Shown here piece by piece: positions 14,004 through 16,259 of a stretch of 16,259 bases of DNA; position 1 is the first letter of the stretch, and each line of letters begins with the position of its first letter. The notes under the pieces are model-generated. The model was not told the DNA's origin. It worked only from the letters and a program-made list of their open reading frames with translations, and made no database searches. The stretch lies in contig JAGSHR010000295.1 in the NCBI GenBank assembly GCA_029855985.1, forward strand, positions 1-16,259, in the 5' to 3' direction. This DNA comes from Candidatus Njordarchaeota archaeon (GTDB lineage Archaea > Thermoproteota > JANJXX01 > Panguiarchaeales > Panguiarchaeaceae). A program made the translations under genes and the position numbers.

Positions 14004-15296
14004 TTGGGTTCACCAGGAGATATTTATAAACCAGATTACAGTAGGGCTATTTTCAGTGTTGTCCCAACGATAATCAGTGAGAACTTTGACAAAGAATTGG
14101 GAAAACCCTATAATGACTTTGTTTTTCATAAGAGGGATTATTTGGTTCACTTTAAGCCTAGTGACTTGACGGTTCTGTTTATCGTGGATTCTCTTGGAGT
14201 CACCGCGCCTTCTGGATTTCTAGAGGATTGTTGGGTATCGAGAGGTAAGCTTGAATTATCAAGTGTTGTCCCCTCGACCACGGCTAATGCTGTTGGGTCC
14301 ATTTATCTTGGTTTGCCCCCTGAGTTAAGTGGCTTAGTTTCGATGAGGTTTTATGCAGTTAGTATAGATCGTTTCGTTAACTCCCTGTACACGATTACCA
14401 TAGAGGAGGATCCCAAGAAACTGAGGGAATATGGTGTTTCCCCAGAAGATTTGCTTTGGGAGAAAAGTGTGCTTAATCAGTTGGATATCGGTGAGGTTAA
14501 GGTTATTGAACTTTTACCTAACTTCATTAGGGGTGGGTTAAAGCTCTTCTATGATAAATACCTTGCCTCTATTAACTATGAGACAACAATTGATGCTTTC
14601 TTTGTCGTGGAGCGCTTAATTAAGCACTTTTCTGATAAAGGGGAGAAAGCCCTAGTTATCGTTTACCTGCACCACTTGGATTCACTAGCACACAAATATG
14701 GCTATAAAAGTCCCGAATGGAACGCTCAACTAAAAATATTAAACAAATTCTTCGAAGATTTTGTTTCGAATGTAGGGAGAATTGCTGAAAATAGGGGTTT
14801 AGAAATCGCAGGTTATGTGATTTCCGATCATGGGCAAATCAACCCAAACCTTGTTAAGAAGTTTGACCGTGATGAAATCAACGCCATTTTCAACGCACTA
14901 GGTGTCGAACAATTTTTGAATTCAGATAGATTCGCTTCTTTTTACCTCAAGAGGGAGTACCTCGATAGAATTGACGACATTAAGGCTAATCTACAAGATA
15001 TTCTCAATGATATTGGGGTTATCGTGACGGTAGAGGATGCAATAAAAATGGGGTTATGGCCTGCCATAAAAAAAGAGAACGTCGATAGATTTATTGAGAG
15101 AGTTGGTCACCTTGTTTTAATTCCAAGGAGTGATGCTGCTTTTGAGCTAAAAGGTTCCAGTGATTTGAGTGACGAGGAAATATATAAAGGGTACAAAATG
15201 GAATTATTAGTAGAGTTGGGTTTAGATAAACCCATTGGACGCCATGGTGGATTAACAAGGGAAGAAATGAGAACACCGTTTATTCCGTTGTTTTAA
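14004..15296 (+). CDS. Alkaline-phosphatase-superfamily phosphodiesterase/nucleotide pyrophosphatase-like protein
   Basis: Type I phosphodiesterase/nucleotide pyrophosphatase family (PF01663-like), two-metal hydrolases of phosphate esters. With residues counted from the GTG at 13989, the expected ligands are visible: Asp67 in LFIVDSLG, nucleophile Thr98 in VVPSTTANAV, Asp231 and His235 in HHLDSLAHKYG, Asp280-His281 in ISDHGQ, and His419 in GRHGGLTREE. The set appears complete, so it should be active; relatives hydrolyse nucleotides, phospholipids or act as phosphoglycerate mutases, so the substrate stays open. There is no signal peptide or anchor, suggesting cytoplasm. The frame opens at GTG 13989 without a site before it; GGTG at 13993-13996 is 7 nt before TTG 14004, which I favour (430 aa). 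The next gene starts 15 nt after the stop, so they likely share an operon. Confidence 0.82.
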   Translation: MGSPGDIYKPDYSRAIFSVVPTIISENFDKELGKPYNDFVFHKRDYLVHFKPSDLTVLFIVDSLGVTAPSGFLEDCWVSRGKLELSSVVPSTTANAVGSIYLGLPPELSGLVSMRFYAVSIDRFVNSLYTITIEEDPKKLREYGVSPEDLLWEKSVLNQLDIGEVKVIELLPNFIRGGLKLFYDKYLASINYETTIDAFFVVERLIKHFSDKGEKALVIVYLHHLDSLAHKYGYKSPEWNAQLKILNKFFEDFVSNVGRIAENRGLEIAGYVISDHGQINPNLVKKFDRDEINAIFNALGVEQFLNSDRFASFYLKREYLDRIDDIKANLQDILNDIGVIVTVEDAIKMGLWPAIKKENVDRFIERVGHLVLIPRSDAAFELKGSSDLSDEEIYKGYKMELLVELGLDKPIGRHGGLTREEMRTPFIPLF

Positions 15297-15311
15297 GGGG
15301 TGAAGCATGAA

Positions 15312-16052
15312 ATGATCAAAGTAGTTATTTTTGATATGGGAGGAGTTCTCGCAAAGATTTGCTGGGACAGTGATGAAATAGCAGAAATCACGGAAAAAGC
15401 TCTAAGAGAAAAGGGGTTAGAACTTCCAAGGGAATTCAAGGAGGCCTTTAAAAAAGATCTGTATGATGCTTGGCTTGAGATAATTGAAACACTAAAGGAA
15501 CTCGGTTTTGACGATGTGATAACGCGCACACTGGACAAGCTCGGGGTAAAATACTCAAAAGAACAAATAGATTACGCTGTAGAGAAACTCGAAGAAGGAA
15601 CCTTCTGTCACGTAGATGATGGCGTTGAAGAGGTGCTGAAAACATTGAAGGAAATGGGTTTAAAAATAGGCTTGATCAGCAACGCTCCAGGAATATTTCC
15701 GATAAACGTGTTGAGGAGATACGGTTTAGACAAATACATGGATTACATGGTGACCTCGTACCAAGTAGGTGTCATAAAGCCCCATCCAAAAATATTTAAA
15801 ACAGCGCTGGAAAAATTAAATGTGCAACCGAATGAAGCCATCTTCGTAGGGGACACCCCGCCGATTGACATTAAGGGCGCAAAACAAGTGGGAATGATAA
15901 CCGTGTTGGTCAAGGATGGAGATCCAGTTATGAGAAAAAGGGGAATGGCCAAGATAGTAGATGAGGAGTCAAAACCAGATTTCGTGATAGAAGATTTAAG
16001 CGAACTAATCCAAATAGTAAAAAACTTGAATCAACGCGATAACCACAGTTGA
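15312..16052 (+). CDS. HAD-superfamily hydrolase, phosphatase-like, second motif-I Asp replaced
   Basis: Haloacid-dehalogenase-type hydrolase, subfamily IA, with a helical cap. From the ATG at 15312 (246 aa): motif I VIFDMGGVL with nucleophile Asp8, motif II LISNAP (Ser123), motif III Lys156 in GVIKPHP, motif IV FVGDTPPID with Asp181 and Asp186. The usual acid/base Asp two residues after the nucleophile is Gly10. Such DxGGV or DxGNV variants occur in a known group that includes the YihX-like and epoxide-hydrolase-N-terminal types, so this is not by itself inactivating but may change the reaction. The frame starts at GTG 15300, but GGTGA (15299-15303) overlaps that codon and lies 8 nt before the ATG at 15312. 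Close behind the phosphodiesterase gene, it may remove a phosphate from its product; that is an inference. Confidence 0.88.
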   Translation: MIKVVIFDMGGVLAKICWDSDEIAEITEKALREKGLELPREFKEAFKKDLYDAWLEIIETLKELGFDDVITRTLDKLGVKYSKEQIDYAVEKLEEGTFCHVDDGVEEVLKTLKEMGLKIGLISNAPGIFPINVLRRYGLDKYMDYMVTSYQVGVIKPHPKIFKTALEKLNVQPNEAIFVGDTPPIDIKGAKQVGMITVLVKDGDPVMRKRGMAKIVDEESKPDFVIEDLSELIQIVKNLNQRDNHS

Positions 16053-16259
16053 TTTGAACTTTCTTAATTTTCGAATTATTTTGTATTGCTAAAGACAACA
16101 AAATTGAAAGAGTTAATGTTTTGAAACTGTTTGATATTTGGGAACGCAATTAGCGGCGAAATTGATATGTGTTAGAGGTTTCTAAAAGAAGTTTTTAAGT
16201 TTAATTACGATAATTCTGTTTTAGCCCATAGTTTCTCCCTTATTGAGTTCCTTTTTAAG
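16053..16259. other. Right-end noncoding stretch
   Basis: No gene is supported in this 207-nt tail. The region just after the HAD stop holds several short T clusters (TTTCTTAATTTTCG, ATTATTTTG) that could terminate transcription. On the minus strand two frames are open from the edge and end at 16221 or 16205, so the tail of a gene lying to the right cannot be excluded. Confidence 0.4.

Noticed and set aside
16205..16259. Possible C-terminal tail of a minus-strand gene entering from the right
   Set aside because: Two different frames are open from the edge (stops at 16221 and 16205) and neither can be preferred from so few codons.

Overview
The window is AT-rich DNA from an archaeon, most likely an anaerobic thermophile. 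I cannot place it more precisely; Thermoproteota/TACK or a related lineage is a guess. Supporting signs are Shine-Dalgarno sites built on GGTGA/GGAGGTGA, frequent TTG and GTG starts, AGA/AGG arginine codons, TATA-like boxes close to start codons, and typical archaeal families: an archaeal ATPase_2-type AAA protein, a single-domain KaiC-like ATPase, and a Pyrococcus-type ferredoxin with an Asp ligand. No rRNA, tRNA, CRISPR array, transposase or origin was recognised.

Layout. (1) 212-1495: radical SAM/SPASM-like enzyme whose Cys-rich C-terminus resembles tungsten-oxidoreductase cofactor maturases. (2) 1543-1574: a perfect 32-bp nested palindrome directly in front of an archaeal AAA ATPase with a C-terminal winged helix (1587-2711). 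(3) 2726-5731, minus strand: a small membrane protein followed by a GH38 alpha-mannosidase. (4) 5845-9552, plus strand: four consecutive genes, each apparently with its own signals: an alpha/beta hydrolase fused to a polytopic membrane domain that looks like a degenerate CPBP protease, a small anchored beta-rich protein, an anchored WHy/LEA14-type protein, and a glutaredoxin-like protein with an unrecognised helical domain. (5) 9600-11676, minus: an ABC-2/NatAB-type exporter (ATPase then permease, overlapping by 8 nt). (6) 11750-12628, minus: an EamA/DMT drug/metabolite transporter. (7) 12809-13582: KaiC-like ATPase, convergent with a [4Fe-4S] ferredoxin (13622-13867, minus). (8) 14004-16052: an alkaline-phosphatase-superfamily phosphodiesterase and a HAD-like hydrolase, probably one operon.

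The genes do not form one obvious pathway. Most of region 3 to 5 concerns the cell surface or glycans (mannosidase, exported hydrolase, anchored beta-sandwich proteins, exporters), while the two ends hold redox or cofactor functions and phosphoester hydrolases. The strongest unusual signals are the nested palindrome at 1543-1574, the hydrolase/CPBP-like fusion, an orphan tungsten-type maturase with no aldehyde oxidoreductase gene in the window, and the CPTS redox protein with an unknown C-terminal domain. Several start codons are moved downstream of the longest ORF because a GGTGA motif sits 4-8 nt before an internal start. No stretch over 300 bases lacks a gene; the two ends (1-211 and 16053-16259) hold no supported gene.
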